NCBI RefSeq assembly: GCF_028623165.1
Contig: NZ_CP117768.1
Location: 6,452,001 to 6,516,000 of the forward strand
Direction of reading: 5' to 3'
From: Nostoc sp. UHCC 0926
Lineage (GTDB): Bacteria > Cyanobacteriota > Cyanobacteriia > Cyanobacteriales > Nostocaceae
DNA length: 64,000 bases
Shown here: positions 51,610 to 61,902 of the stretch, one piece after another
Numbering within the stretch: position 1 is the first letter of the stretch
How the letters are laid out: each line of letters opens with the position of its first letter
The notes under the pieces: generated by a model
Seen by the model: the letters and a program-made list of their open reading frames with translations, nothing else
The model's database searches: none
Told to the model about the DNA's origin: nothing
Program-made: the position numbers and the translations under genes

Positions 51610-52884
51610 TCAAAGGTGTAACTGTCGGTTCTTTGACAGGTAGTAGATTACTTCGATACCTATGGCTACTCCTACCATGAACACTAAAACCCAGACGGTT
51701 TGTGGATCTGTTTGCAAAGCAAACCAAATTAACATTCCTAGTGCTACCAAACATATTCCAACACCTAGAAGTGAAATCCACTGCTTACTTTTGGTATAAC
51801 GATGCATCCGAGCATTAGCTAAATTAACCGCAGCAAATATCAGGAGAAACCCGGCACTACCCATCGTAGAGATCCGACTTATATCAAAGAAATTGGCGAT
51901 TATTAGAGTAATACCACTAGTAATAAATAAGCCAATTGAAGATTGGTCACGGCCATTTATTTCGCTGCCATCAAATCCTCTAGATTTAGCAATAATAGAG
52001 CTAAAACGAGCTGAACCGTAGAGTGTTGCGTTACTAGCTGAGAGAGTTGATAAAAGAGCAGCAATAGTCATCAAAACAGATCCGAATTGCCCCATAATTG
52101 GTTTGGCAACCTCAGCCAAAGTATAGTCTTTTGCTGCGAAAATCTGTTCTATTGGTTCTGCTCCCAATGTGACGAGTGCTATTAAAACGTAAAGCAAAAT
52201 AACGAACCCGATTACAGAGTAATAAACTCGTGGCAAAGTATGCTTGGGATTGACAAGATCCTCTGCTGTATTGGCGATTAGCTCAAAGCCTTCATAAGAC
52301 AAGAAAATCACTATTGCTCCTGCGAAAATTGACTGTAGCGACGACACTGAAGCTGGTTGTAGATGAGAAAAGTCCATATGACTGCTCCCCATAATAATGA
52401 ACAGGATCAAAATCCCCAGTTTAAAGCTGACAATCCAGATTTGAGATTTACCAATATAATTGGCAGTCAGTAGATTTAGTCCAGTTGTCCCTAAAATTGC
52501 CAAGCTAATCAGTAAGTGCTTCCAAATAGGTTGAGTAGACTCTGTGAACAGGCTAATTCCGTAACTACCAAAAGCCTGCAAGTAAAAAGAAAGCATGACT
52601 ATATAGCTAAACCATAGTAGAAGATTCAGTGTCCCACTAAACAGCCCTAGACCAAAAGCCTGGTTTAAGAAGGTTACTGTCCCGCCTCGACATGGATGAG
52701 CAACGGAAAGTTTTGCATATGCATAAGTAGTTATCAAAGCTATTGTCCCTGCGATCGCAAATGCTAGTGGTGCGCCTGCATCAGCTATTTGAATTACAAC
52801 TCCCAGCGCTGGAAAAAGTCCACCGACAATGCCTCCTACACCCAATGCCCACACAGACCAAAAACCTATTTTTTTGCTTGACAC
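51610..52884 (-). CDS. APC-family amino acid permease
   Basis: 424 residues with about twelve helices. The N-terminal GFWSVWALGVGGIVGGLFPALG is the glycine-rich unwound helix of APC transporters, and FLSYEGFELIANTAEDLVNPKHTLP matches the SLC7-like helix 6 region. It probably moves an amino acid or polyamine. No substrate can be named. Transcribed alone. Confidence 0.85.
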   Translation of the reverse strand: MSSKKIGFWSVWALGVGGIVGGLFPALGVVIQIADAGAPLAFAIAGTIALITTYAYAKLSVAHPCRGGTVTFLNQAFGLGLFSGTLNLLLWFSYIVMLSFYLQAFGSYGISLFTESTQPIWKHLLISLAILGTTGLNLLTANYIGKSQIWIVSFKLGILILFIIMGSSHMDFSHLQPASVSSLQSIFAGAIVIFLSYEGFELIANTAEDLVNPKHTLPRVYYSVIGFVILLYVLIALVTLGAEPIEQIFAAKDYTLAEVAKPIMGQFGSVLMTIAALLSTLSASNATLYGSARFSSIIAKSRGFDGSEINGRDQSSIGLFITSGITLIIANFFDISRISTMGSAGFLLIFAAVNLANARMHRYTKSKQWISLLGVGICLVALGMLIWFALQTDPQTVWVLVFMVGVAIGIEVIYYLSKNRQLHL

Positions 52885-53308
52885 CTGTAACCTCTTTAGG
52901 AATAGATAGTCTTATAGTCGTTGACCAGCACGCAGATAATCAAGCTGAACAATCTTATTAGACTATTTTCTCTCCATACACCCTACTACTGTGTACAGCT
53001 ACTTGAGCCATTGTCGCGCAAGAAGGGTATACAGCAAGCGTCTTGTAGAGAAGGTGGTTCGATAATTTTCATAACTTGATTACTACTGATATATGTACTA
53101 GCATATATTATACTCGTAGTGTTACTGAGTCAATTACACTGCAATTTCCCAGTAGAATTTTAATTTTGAAGCAGAACAAGGGAACTATAGGTAAGAGTTG
53201 ATTTTTGTTGCGTCTAGTATAATTATGGCTTAGATTTGCCGCCAATTTCCTTTTTAAAACTTTAATACTAGACTGATTGTTAATTATCTTAAACTCTTAT
53301 CTAAAATC
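52885..53308. other. Intergenic region between divergent permease and kinase genes
   Basis: 424 bases, AT-rich, holding TATATGTACTAGCATATATTATACT near 53090-53120, a candidate promoter area. No gene or RNA seen. Confidence 0.4.
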
Positions 53309-54871
53309 ATGTTACAGCCCAATAAAAACTTAGAAAAAGCCAGTTCTCAGCCTGTAGAATTACTACAAATAGAAGCACTCAAAGCGGCAAATTCTCAGAG
53401 GATTGTTGCTATCACCGTTGAAAAAATCCGTCAATCTCTTAACTTAGAATATATTTTTCAGACAACTACTCAAGAAATTAGGCAATTGTTCAACTCTGAC
53501 CGCGTAATTTTATATCGTTTCAATCCAGATTGGAGTGGAACATTTGTCTCTGAATCCTTGGCACAAGGGTGGTTACCTCTAATTCAGCAGCAAGTGGATC
53601 AACCAGAAATAGTAGAAAATGTCAGCGAATGTAGCTTGAAAAATTTATCTATTCCTCCAATTGTGGATACTTATTTACAAGATACACAGGGAGGACGCTT
53701 TTCTCAAAATGAAACTTATCGTGTTTGTCACGATGTTTACAGTGCTGGCTTTAGTAAGTGCTACCTGAAAATTTTACAGCAATGCCAGGCAAGAGCTTAC
53801 GTGATTACTGCTATTTATCAAAGTCAACAACTTTGGGGACTGCTAGCAGTTTACCAAAACGATGCACCTCGAAAATGGGAAACAGATGAAGTATATATAC
53901 TTAGCCAAATTGCTTCTCAGCTAGGTGTAGCATTACAGCAAGCGGAATTACTCAAACAAACTCAAAGTCAGAAAGAAGAACTCGCCGCAGCTCTCAAAGA
54001 CTTACAGCAGGCTCAAGCTCAGTTAATTCAAAATGAGAAAATGGTCAGTTTGGGGCAATTAGTGGCTGGAATTGCCCATGAAATTAACAACCCAGTTAGC
54101 TTTATTTACGGCAATCTGAAATCAGCTGATGAATACACCCAAAATTTATTTTCACTATTAGATATTTACCAAAGACATTATCCCCAATCAATCAAGGCAA
54201 TTGACGAGTTTACAAATTTCATTGAACTAGATTTTTTAAGGTCAGACTTCCCCAAATTATTCAAATCGATGATGATGGGAACAGAGCGGATTCGAGATAT
54301 TGTTCTTTCCCTGCGGACTTTCTCACGCTTAGACGAGGCTTCAATGAAAGCAGTTGATATTAATGAGGGAATTGATAGTACGATAATGCTCATTCAAAGC
54401 CGCCTCACCCCTGCTAACCAGCGCCTACAAATTGAGGTGATCAAAGAATACGGTAACCTCCCCTTAGTTGAATGTTATCCTGGGCAGTTAAACCAAGTAT
54501 TTCTGAATATTTTAGTGAATGCACTCGATGCTTTAGAAGATTCAGCAGTTAAAGGTCGGTGGACAACAAAAAAATACAATTTAATGGATAATCCCCGAAT
54601 TTATATTCGTACCCAATTGCTAGAACCAGATCAAGTCACTATTAGCATTGCCGACAATGGGCTAGGAATACCAGAAGATACTTTAAAGCAAATATTTAAT
54701 CCCTTTTTTACGACCAAGCCTGTTGGACAAGGTACAGGGATGGGACTGGCTATTAGTTACCAAATTATCACACAAAAACATGGCGGTTCTTTAGAATGCA
54801 TTTCGCAACCAGGAGTTGGGGCTGAGTTTATTATTCGTATTCCCCTGATTCAACTTGTGTCAAATTTCTAA
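53309..54871 (+). CDS. Sensor histidine kinase with phytochrome/CBCR-like GAF domain
   Basis: 520 residues, soluble. GAF domain at about residues 35-205 with CBCR-type segments SDRVILYRFNPDWSGTFVSES, GRFSQNETYRV and a Cys in AGFSKCYLKIL (C151-Y152 where C-H is usual). A second Cys, C140, is near. A coiled coil leads to the HisKA motif GQLVAGIAHEINNPVSFIYG with H257, then N-box NILVNALDALED, G1 IADNGLGI and FFTTKPVGQGTGMGLAISYQI. All kinase boxes are intact. It may bind a bilin, or be a chromophore-free GAF sensor. No response regulator is adjacent. Confidence 0.88.
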   Translation: MLQPNKNLEKASSQPVELLQIEALKAANSQRIVAITVEKIRQSLNLEYIFQTTTQEIRQLFNSDRVILYRFNPDWSGTFVSESLAQGWLPLIQQQVDQPEIVENVSECSLKNLSIPPIVDTYLQDTQGGRFSQNETYRVCHDVYSAGFSKCYLKILQQCQARAYVITAIYQSQQLWGLLAVYQNDAPRKWETDEVYILSQIASQLGVALQQAELLKQTQSQKEELAAALKDLQQAQAQLIQNEKMVSLGQLVAGIAHEINNPVSFIYGNLKSADEYTQNLFSLLDIYQRHYPQSIKAIDEFTNFIELDFLRSDFPKLFKSMMMGTERIRDIVLSLRTFSRLDEASMKAVDINEGIDSTIMLIQSRLTPANQRLQIEVIKEYGNLPLVECYPGQLNQVFLNILVNALDALEDSAVKGRWTTKKYNLMDNPRIYIRTQLLEPDQVTISIADNGLGIPEDTLKQIFNPFFTTKPVGQGTGMGLAISYQIITQKHGGSLECISQPGVGAEFIIRIPLIQLVSNF

Positions 54872-55445
54872 CGCTTGGTATCATGTCTCCAGCTTTTCAA
54901 CGAAGAGGCAGTTCTTTAAGCCAAATTCTTCATACTTGTAAACTTTGCTGTAAATGAATCTGATTTTTAAGATTTTTGAGATATAGCTGTATAAATTGCT
55001 TTAACAGGGCATAGTGGGTCATAGCCCTCAAGCCTTTGGGGCAAGTGAAAGTTATGAAAATCATAGATTTAATTTGACCAAAAACCATAGCGATCGCTCC
55101 TGCTAACCCAATACTTTTCGGATAAACCCAACAATCCAGGGCAAACGCATCTAAATTACTCTTGATCACAACCAAGGTTAAGAACCAATCGATTTAATCA
55201 GCATTTCGCGTTTGATTTATTTTCCAAGCTTCCAAATGATGTCTACGACGGGCTACGCCTACGCTCAACCTATGTCAATAAGTAGATATTAATGAGACTA
55301 ATTTCCCTTTTTTCAATGATTATCATTATCAAGTAAATATTGTTTCTTGATTTTCTTGGGATAATTTATCCTTTGGAAGTCCCTTAAAGCCAGTTTCAAT
55401 TTCTGAAACAAGCCTGACAGAAGTTGTAGAAAGAGGTTAGGTTAA
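54872..55445. other. Intergenic region before the ABC exporter genes
   Basis: 574 bases. A GGGCTACGCCTACGCTC repeat near 55245 is of the Nostoc palindromic type. Possible small minus-strand frame at 54930-55175 is not supported. The exporter promoter is likely at the right end. Confidence 0.4.
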
Positions 55446-56426
55446 GTGTTAATCACAAGCCGCACCCCAGCAGCGATGGTAAAAGAATTAGCAATTTGCA
55501 CCCGTGGACTAACTAAGCAATTTGATCGGCACATTGCTGTCAATGATATTGATTTAGAAATCCAGGCGGGGGAAGTATATGGACTGATTGGGCCGAATGG
55601 TGCAGGTAAAACAACTCTCATCCGAATGTTGGCAACTGCTGAGGAACCAACTACGGGTGAGATTTATATTAATGGCGATCGCCTACTCCGTGACAAGAGT
55701 AATTCCAAACTTAAGCGTCGTCTAGGCTACTTACCCGATGATTACCCGCTGTATGAGGATCTGACAGTCTGGGACTACCTAGATTATTTTGCGCGTCTAT
55801 ATCGTTTGCGAGAACCGCGCCGCACTCAACGGTTGCATGAAGTTTTAGAACTAATCCAACTTGGTAATAAACGCAATAGCCAAATAGCTACTCTGTCACG
55901 CGGGATGAAACAGCGCTTAAGTTTAGCGCGAACCATTATCCACGAACCGATTTTACTACTACTGGATGAGCCTGTTTCAGGACTTGACCCCATTGCTAGG
56001 ATGCACTTTCGCGAAATCATTAAGGCTTTGCAAGAAGCTGGGATGACTGTAATCATTTCCTCCCACGTTCTCAGTGATTTAGCGGAACTGTGTACTTCTG
56101 TGGGAATTATGGAACTTGGCTTTTTGGTAGAAAGTACCTCGTTACAACAACTTTATCAACGTCTTGCCCATCAGCAAATTGTGATATCAGCTTTGGGAAA
56201 CCTAGAGGCACTTTTAAAGGAATTGAAACATCATCATTTAGTGGAAGAGTGGGAGGTGATTCCCGGAAAAAACAGCGTGCGCGTGAATTTTTCGGGGAAA
56301 GAAGAAGATAGTGCTGAGTTGTTGCGATCGCTGATCAAAGCAGATATTACCCTGACTGATTTTCACTGTACGCAAGAAGACTTAGAAAGTATTTTCCTAA
56401 AATTAGGTCACAAACAAGCATCTTGA
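55446..56426 (+). CDS. ABC transporter ATP-binding protein (exporter, CcmA/DrrA type)
   Basis: 326 residues. Walker A is GPNGAGKTTLI, the signature is LSRGMKQRLSLA (a variant of LSGGQ common in this group), Walker B is LLLLDEP and the switch His follows in IISSH. The C-terminal 90 residues are the family extension. GTG start at 55446, with ATG at 55476 possible. The next gene, a membrane protein, follows after 44 bases, so the two form an exporter. Confidence 0.92.
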   Translation: MLITSRTPAAMVKELAICTRGLTKQFDRHIAVNDIDLEIQAGEVYGLIGPNGAGKTTLIRMLATAEEPTTGEIYINGDRLLRDKSNSKLKRRLGYLPDDYPLYEDLTVWDYLDYFARLYRLREPRRTQRLHEVLELIQLGNKRNSQIATLSRGMKQRLSLARTIIHEPILLLLDEPVSGLDPIARMHFREIIKALQEAGMTVIISSHVLSDLAELCTSVGIMELGFLVESTSLQQLYQRLAHQQIVISALGNLEALLKELKHHHLVEEWEVIPGKNSVRVNFSGKEEDSAELLRSLIKADITLTDFHCTQEDLESIFLKLGHKQAS

Positions 56427-56470
56427 TCCGTCAATAAATATCACTCCCCATTTTTGGAGAATTTTTTCCT

Positions 56471-58237
56471 ATGATGCCCAATTTAATAGACAAGATTGGC
56501 GATTGGAATCCGCAATTATTGCGGGAACTCAAAGGACGGCTGAAATTTTTTAATGTAGCGATCGCAGTTGCAACATCTCTACTTCTACAACTGGTAGTTT
56601 TTTTATATCAGTTACGGGAGTTTCCTGATGATAAATACTCACTAACTGGTACATACTGTCGTTTGCGTAAACTATACGAACAGCAACAAAACGGGGTTTA
56701 TCGACAATCAAATCAATCTCAAATTGCTGATTTAAATGATTTCCTTTCAAATAATTATTGTCCTCAAAACGAAATTGATTGGCAGTTGTGGTGGCAAAAC
56801 CACTGGGAATATATATTTCTAACATTTAGTGTAATTTTTGTCTTTACACTATTAGTTGCAGGAACTTATTTACTAATCAACGATTTAGCCAAAGAAGAAA
56901 CTCGTGGTACGCTGAATTTCATCCGTCTCAGTCCCCAATCAGAAACAAGTATATTGACTGGCAAGTTGCTAGGAGTTCCGAGTTTAATTTATCTCATTAT
57001 CTTAGTAGCAGTTCCTTTACATTTGTGGGCTGGCCGTTCTGCCAAGATTGCCTTTAGTTACATTTTGAGTTACTATGCTATTCTCGCTGCAAGTTGTATT
57101 TTCTTCTACAGTGCTGCACTACTATTTGGCTTAGTTAGTCGTTGGTTTAGCGGTTTTCAGCCTTGGTTAGGTAGTGGTGCCGTTTTCCTTTTTTTGTTCA
57201 CAACGATGGTGCTAGCATCGTCTTCTAGCAATACTTTAAATAATTCAACTGTTTGGTTTAGACTTTTTAGTGCTTGGGATACAACAAATTATTTATTTCC
57301 TAACTTGTTTAATCTATCAAATGGTTCTCCCCTGAAAAACTGGCAGTTTTTCTATTTACCATTAGGGACAAGTTTTGTTAGTGTTGTTGGCTTCCATTTA
57401 TTAAATTTGGGATTGTGCAGTTACGGCATTTTGCAAGCTCTTAAACGTTGCTTCCGTAATCCTAAAACCTCAATAATCAGCAAGAAGCAAAGTTATTTTT
57501 TAGTAGCTTTTTACCAATTGATGATATGGGGATTTGCCCTACAAAATGGTAAAAATAATTACACATGGGATGAACAGGTTGGGGAAAATTTCGTTTTGCT
57601 AGCACTGTACAACTTGGTGTTGATTTTGAGTTTAATTGCCATTCTTTCCCCTCACCGTCAAGATGTACAAGATTGGGCAAGATATCGACATCAGGGAGTT
57701 TCTAGCCACAAGAGTGTTTGGCAGGATTTAATTTGGGCGGAAAAAAGCCCTGCACTCGTGGCGATCGCAATTAATTTGACAATTGTTACTATTCCCTGGT
57801 TAGTTTGGCTTTCACTTACATCTATTGTTGACGCAAACGATGGCCGAACTTGGATCGTTAACGAGATTGACAGGTTTAAAGTACTTTTAACTATAGCTTT
57901 GTCTATCAACTTAATGATGATTTACGCTACCATCGCCCAATTGATACTTTTGTTGAAAACTCCTAAGCGTTCTTTCTGGGCAATTGGGACTTTAAGTGCA
58001 GCCGTGTTCCTACCACCGATGATTCTAGAATTTATCGGTATCTCCTCGTGGAAACATTCTGCTGTATGGATGTTTACAACTTTTCCTTGGGCAGGTGTAG
58101 AATCTGCTGGGGTGACAACAGTTTTTATGGCACTGTTAGCTGATTTGAGTATTCTAGCGTTGTTAAACTTCCAGTTGACAAGGCAGGTGAAATTAGCAGG
58201 CGAATCTGCTACGAAAGCATTGTTAGCAGGACGTTAG
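56471..58237 (+). CDS. ABC exporter membrane subunit
   Basis: 588 residues with about 11-12 membrane helices. The N-terminal half contains EETRGTLNFIRLSPQSETSILTGKLLG, characteristic of ABC-2 type permeases, where E-x-G-T-L-N/E contacts the ATPase. The RELKGR motif near residue 20 occurs in many cyanobacterial members. It pairs with the upstream ATPase. Substrate unknown. Confidence 0.85.
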   Translation: MMPNLIDKIGDWNPQLLRELKGRLKFFNVAIAVATSLLLQLVVFLYQLREFPDDKYSLTGTYCRLRKLYEQQQNGVYRQSNQSQIADLNDFLSNNYCPQNEIDWQLWWQNHWEYIFLTFSVIFVFTLLVAGTYLLINDLAKEETRGTLNFIRLSPQSETSILTGKLLGVPSLIYLIILVAVPLHLWAGRSAKIAFSYILSYYAILAASCIFFYSAALLFGLVSRWFSGFQPWLGSGAVFLFLFTTMVLASSSSNTLNNSTVWFRLFSAWDTTNYLFPNLFNLSNGSPLKNWQFFYLPLGTSFVSVVGFHLLNLGLCSYGILQALKRCFRNPKTSIISKKQSYFLVAFYQLMIWGFALQNGKNNYTWDEQVGENFVLLALYNLVLILSLIAILSPHRQDVQDWARYRHQGVSSHKSVWQDLIWAEKSPALVAIAINLTIVTIPWLVWLSLTSIVDANDGRTWIVNEIDRFKVLLTIALSINLMMIYATIAQLILLLKTPKRSFWAIGTLSAAVFLPPMILEFIGISSWKHSAVWMFTTFPWAGVESAGVTTVFMALLADLSILALLNFQLTRQVKLAGESATKALLAGR

Positions 58238-58392
58238 GTAAGTAGTTGAGACATGTTAGATCCCCGAGTTCGTAAAAGTTGTCGGGGATCTTGTTTTTAA
58301 TGAATGATTTCAGGCTGCTATATTATCTATTATTTGCCAAAATTGTCGGTTAAATTTTTAATCAGCACAAATATCACAGCGATTTAAAAATT

Positions 58393-58875
58393 ATGCTAAA
58401 TCTCCCGACTCAAGACCTCCGTTACACAGCTATTCAGTTTTTAGAACAAAGTCCCCCACAGCGTCTACAAATTCTTAAGAATTTGGGCATAGCTCGTTAT
58501 GAATTTTTAATCAAGATACGCCTAAATGAAGCAAACATCATCTGTATGATGCAGTTTTTTAAATCTCCAAGTCAGCTAAAGTTTCCTAATCTTATAGGAG
58601 CCGATTTATCTGGTTTAATTTTAGATGGGGTAAACTTCATTCGAGGAAATTTATCAGGAGCAAATCTGCAAGATAGCAGTTTAGTAAATGCAGACCTCTT
58701 ATTTGCAAATTTTACGAAAGCCGATTTGAGAAACGCAGATTTACGAGGTGCAACTCTTAACGAAACTATTTGGTTAGATACTCTAGTAGATAAGTGTCAG
58801 CTTGGCGTAGGTACTGGTTTAACTCAGCTACAACGTCAAGATTTACAACTGCGTGGAGCTAGATTTAATTCTTGA
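58393..58875 (+). CDS. Pentapeptide-repeat protein
   Basis: 160 residues. The middle has about nine A(D/N)LxX repeats (GADLSGLILDGVNFIRGN, ADLRNADLRGATL). The first 55 residues are a polar helical domain. Such right-handed beta helices have no set function; many are cyanobacterial lumen or cytosolic proteins. It lies 155 bases after the exporter genes and 65 before purT, with no obvious operon. Confidence 0.82.
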   Translation: MLNLPTQDLRYTAIQFLEQSPPQRLQILKNLGIARYEFLIKIRLNEANIICMMQFFKSPSQLKFPNLIGADLSGLILDGVNFIRGNLSGANLQDSSLVNADLLFANFTKADLRNADLRGATLNETIWLDTLVDKCQLGVGTGLTQLQRQDLQLRGARFNS

Positions 58876-58940
58876 GAAGATGGTAATTAAAACACACAAA
58901 ATTATAAGATGATTAAATTGATATTGACCTGGATAAGTTA

Positions 58941-60104
58941 ATGAGTATTAAGTTGCCCCAAAAATTGATGTTGCTGGGTTCAGGAGAACTAGGTAAGGAA
59001 TTTGCGATCGCTGCTCAACGTCTTGGTAATTATGTGATTGCCGTTGACCGCTACGCTAATGCTCCAGCGATGCAAGTTGCTGATGCTTATGAAGTTATTT
59101 CTATGCTCAGTGCTGATGATTTAGAAGCTGTAGTGACAAAATATCAGCCAAATATTATTATACCAGAAATTGAAGCAATCAGAACAGAAAAACTGATCGA
59201 ATTTGAACAGCGAGGGATTACAGTTATACCGACTGCGGCTGCTACTAACTATACAATGAATCGTGATAGAATTCGGGAACTGGCACATCAAAAATTAGGC
59301 ATCAGAACGGCTAAATATGGTTATGCAACAACTCTAGAAGAATTGATTGCAGTTTCTGATGAAATTGGGTTTAGTAATGTTGTTAAACCTGTGATGTCAT
59401 CCTCTGGTAAAGGTCAGTATGTGGTGCAAGAAAAAAGTGAAGTTGAGAAAGCTTGGAATTATGCGATCGCTAATTCTAGAGGTGACAGTGAAAAGGTGAT
59501 CGTCGAAGAATTTATTAACTTTGAAATCGAGATAACTTTACTAACAATTAAACAGTGGAATGCACCCACTATTTTCTGTTCTCCTATTGGTCATCGCCAA
59601 GAACGAGGCGATTATCAAGAATCGTGGCAACCTGCACTAATTTCTGAAGACAAGATATTAAAAGCCCAAGAAATAGCCATAAAAGTTACTAATGCTTTAG
59701 GAGGAGCCGGAATTTTTGGCGTTGAATTTTTCATTACCAAAGATGAAGTGATTTTTTCCGAACTTTCTCCCAGACCTCACGATACGGGTATGGTGACATT
59801 AATCTCACAAAATCTTAATGAATTTGAACTACATTTAAGAGCTATTTTAGACTTGCCAATTCCTCATATAGAACAGCTAGGAGCATCAGCTAGTGCAGTA
59901 ATTTTAGCTTCCGAAAAATCTGATTCTATTGCTTTTGGTGGTGTAGCCGATGCTTTGTCAGAAAAAGATGTAGATATTAAATTATTTGGTAAACCTAATG
60001 CTCATCCATATCGGCGAATGGGAGTAGCTTTAGCGAAAGGTGTAAATGTCCAAGAGGCTAGAGAAAAAGCTACTAGAGCCGCAAGTAAAATTAAAATTAT
60101 TTAA
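58941..60104 (+). CDS. purT: Formate-dependent phosphoribosylglycinamide formyltransferase
   Basis: Formylates GAR with formate and ATP in purine synthesis. 387 residues, ATP-grasp fold: KLMLLGSGELGKEFAIAAQRL at the N-terminus, MSSSGKGQYVV in the ATP loop, and FGVEFFITKDEVIFSELSPRPHDTGMVTL at the metal site. Full length and typical. ATG start with weak upstream site. A hairpin terminator follows. Confidence 0.95.
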   Translation: MSIKLPQKLMLLGSGELGKEFAIAAQRLGNYVIAVDRYANAPAMQVADAYEVISMLSADDLEAVVTKYQPNIIIPEIEAIRTEKLIEFEQRGITVIPTAAATNYTMNRDRIRELAHQKLGIRTAKYGYATTLEELIAVSDEIGFSNVVKPVMSSSGKGQYVVQEKSEVEKAWNYAIANSRGDSEKVIVEEFINFEIEITLLTIKQWNAPTIFCSPIGHRQERGDYQESWQPALISEDKILKAQEIAIKVTNALGGAGIFGVEFFITKDEVIFSELSPRPHDTGMVTLISQNLNEFELHLRAILDLPIPHIEQLGASASAVILASEKSDSIAFGGVADALSEKDVDIKLFGKPNAHPYRRMGVALAKGVNVQEAREKATRAASKIKII

Positions 60105-60110
60105 TTACCG

Positions 60111-60138
60111 TAGGGACGCATAACTGTGCGTCCCTACC
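60111..60138. terminator. Bidirectional hairpin after purT
   Basis: GTAGGGACGCA at 60111-60121 pairs with TGCGTCCCTAC at 60128-60138. It lies between the stop codons of two convergent genes. It belongs to the GTAGGGACGC repeat type common in Nostoc. Confidence 0.65.
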
Positions 60139-60156
60139 AATATCTATTTTGAACTG

Positions 60157-61494
60157 TTATCTTGTAGCACTATTAGGCGAATTAACCGCAGCAACTGGAT
60201 TTGTCTGATTCAGGTAGTTGTAAACAAGCTGGGAAACTTGACGGATAAAGTCTCTTCCCCTGGTGTCTTTATATGGACGTGTGACGAAGATTGCAGCCAA
60301 GTAATGCTTACCATTTGGCATAGTCACAAATCCTGCATCGCCGATGAGAAACCCGATATCTCCGGTTTTGTTAGCGATGACAGCACCTTTCCCCAAACCG
60401 GCGGGAAGCAGTGTGTGAATTGTGGTGTGACGCAGAATATCCAAGGCTTGCTCCCGACTCTGTGGAGAAACTAGCTTATTATTCACAACTAAAGCCAGTA
60501 CCCGCGCCATATCTTGAGAACTTGTGGTGTTGGTTCCTCTCAAGTCAGCCAAAAGATGGCGAATTACCGTGTCTTTCAGTCCCCAGTTATGGAAGCGCTG
60601 ATTTAGTCGCGCCGCTCCACCTAAGCGATCGATAATCATGTTGGTGGCGGTATTGTCACTGATGGTTATCATCTTAGTGATGGTTTCCAAAGCTGTATAA
60701 TTCTTGCCAACTCGCTCATACTGCATAGTTCCAGAACCATTAGTTACTAAGTCACGCCGCATGGTGAGCATTTCATTTAGGCTGACTTTACCAGCATCTA
60801 AATCTTGGAAAAAGGCGATGAGAATTGGCAATTTAATCGTACTAGCAGCGGGGAAAACGCGATCGCCTCCAATATCCAAATAATCCCCAGTATCCAAATC
60901 CAGGAAAAACATTCCTGTTTTGAGAAAACTGTAGCGACTCATCAAGGCTTTAATTTGAGGTTCCAGCACTTTCATCGGTAAATGCATAGGAACCACGCCA
61001 GCAAACAGAGTGCTGTTATCATTTACTGTTGGAAAAATACTAGGAGTTATTTCTAGAGATTTCGGCTGGGTTGCAGTCAGTGGTACTGCTTTGGGTAACT
61101 GCACAGACCAATTATTTGCAGATTCCTCTTGCAGCTTCACCTGTGCTAGGTCGAAGGTATAACCAGCTGCTAAAGTAACTACCATGCGGGTAGTCTCTGC
61201 GTTTAACTGCCCGATGCTAATGTCTTTAATTACTAACCCCACTCTTTGACTAGTCTGTGGATATCCTAGTCTAACTCCAGGTAAATCAATTACCAGACGG
61301 GTAGGGTTGGTAAGTAATTCTACTTTGGGTTGAACATTCTCATCTGTGGTGAAATCCAGATGATTACGATTGCTATCAAAATGCCAATTAGCGATCGCAG
61401 CAGCTTTGACAGTGGAGCCAAACAGGAACAAACTTAAGAAGCTGGGTAGAAGCCAGCTAAATTTTAGAATATTTTCTTTATGTGTGAGGAGCAT
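60157..61494 (-). CDS. AMIN-domain serine hydrolase (beta-lactamase-like)
   Basis: 445 residues. A signal peptide (to about residue 33) is followed by an AMIN domain near 37-135 (ANWHFDSNRNHLDFTTDENV), which binds peptidoglycan or the envelope. A class A beta-lactamase-type domain runs from about 185: S218-x-x-K221 (STIK), S279-D280-N281 and K376-T377-G378. The Glu of the deacylating ExxLN omega-loop motif is not seen, so a transpeptidase- or carboxypeptidase-like role is more likely than drug hydrolysis. The fusion suggests cell-wall-targeted action. Confidence 0.85.
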   Translation of the reverse strand: MLLTHKENILKFSWLLPSFLSLFLFGSTVKAAAIANWHFDSNRNHLDFTTDENVQPKVELLTNPTRLVIDLPGVRLGYPQTSQRVGLVIKDISIGQLNAETTRMVVTLAAGYTFDLAQVKLQEESANNWSVQLPKAVPLTATQPKSLEITPSIFPTVNDNSTLFAGVVPMHLPMKVLEPQIKALMSRYSFLKTGMFFLDLDTGDYLDIGGDRVFPAASTIKLPILIAFFQDLDAGKVSLNEMLTMRRDLVTNGSGTMQYERVGKNYTALETITKMITISDNTATNMIIDRLGGAARLNQRFHNWGLKDTVIRHLLADLRGTNTTSSQDMARVLALVVNNKLVSPQSREQALDILRHTTIHTLLPAGLGKGAVIANKTGDIGFLIGDAGFVTMPNGKHYLAAIFVTRPYKDTRGRDFIRQVSQLVYNYLNQTNPVAAVNSPNSATR

Positions 61495-61902
61495 CGGGGA
61501 TCGTTTTGTGTGTGAGGAAGATTCTTGAAAAACAAAAACCGCTCACCATTAAAGCACAATTATGAAAATTTTTGTAAATATGGAAACACTGGTTTACTGG
61601 TCTCTACAGCCACTGAAGGCTTTTATTGCAAAATCCAGAGTAGATATTCGACAGGAATACCACATAAAAAATGAGTGTTATCCTGACACAACATTGACAT
61701 CATAATGACATCTCTAAAAAGTATACAATCAACTATACTTTTAAAAAATAACCATAATTTCTGTTTAGTAATTGCGCTGCTCACAAATTTAATATTACTT
61801 AATCAAGTATTAACCAAGCAAGTGCTATGCCAGAATTTTTTGTTGCATAAGATATCTCAAATCAGCTCTGACCTAATTAGGTAACTAAAAAATTAATGTG
61901 AG
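61495..61902. other. Intergenic region between divergent genes
   Basis: 408 bases, AT-rich. No gene, RNA or clear repeat. Promoters of both flanking genes are expected here. Confidence 0.4.

Noticed and set aside
54930..55175. 81-codon minus-strand frame
   Set aside because: No ribosome-binding site, no similarity to known families and a lone position in an intergenic region.
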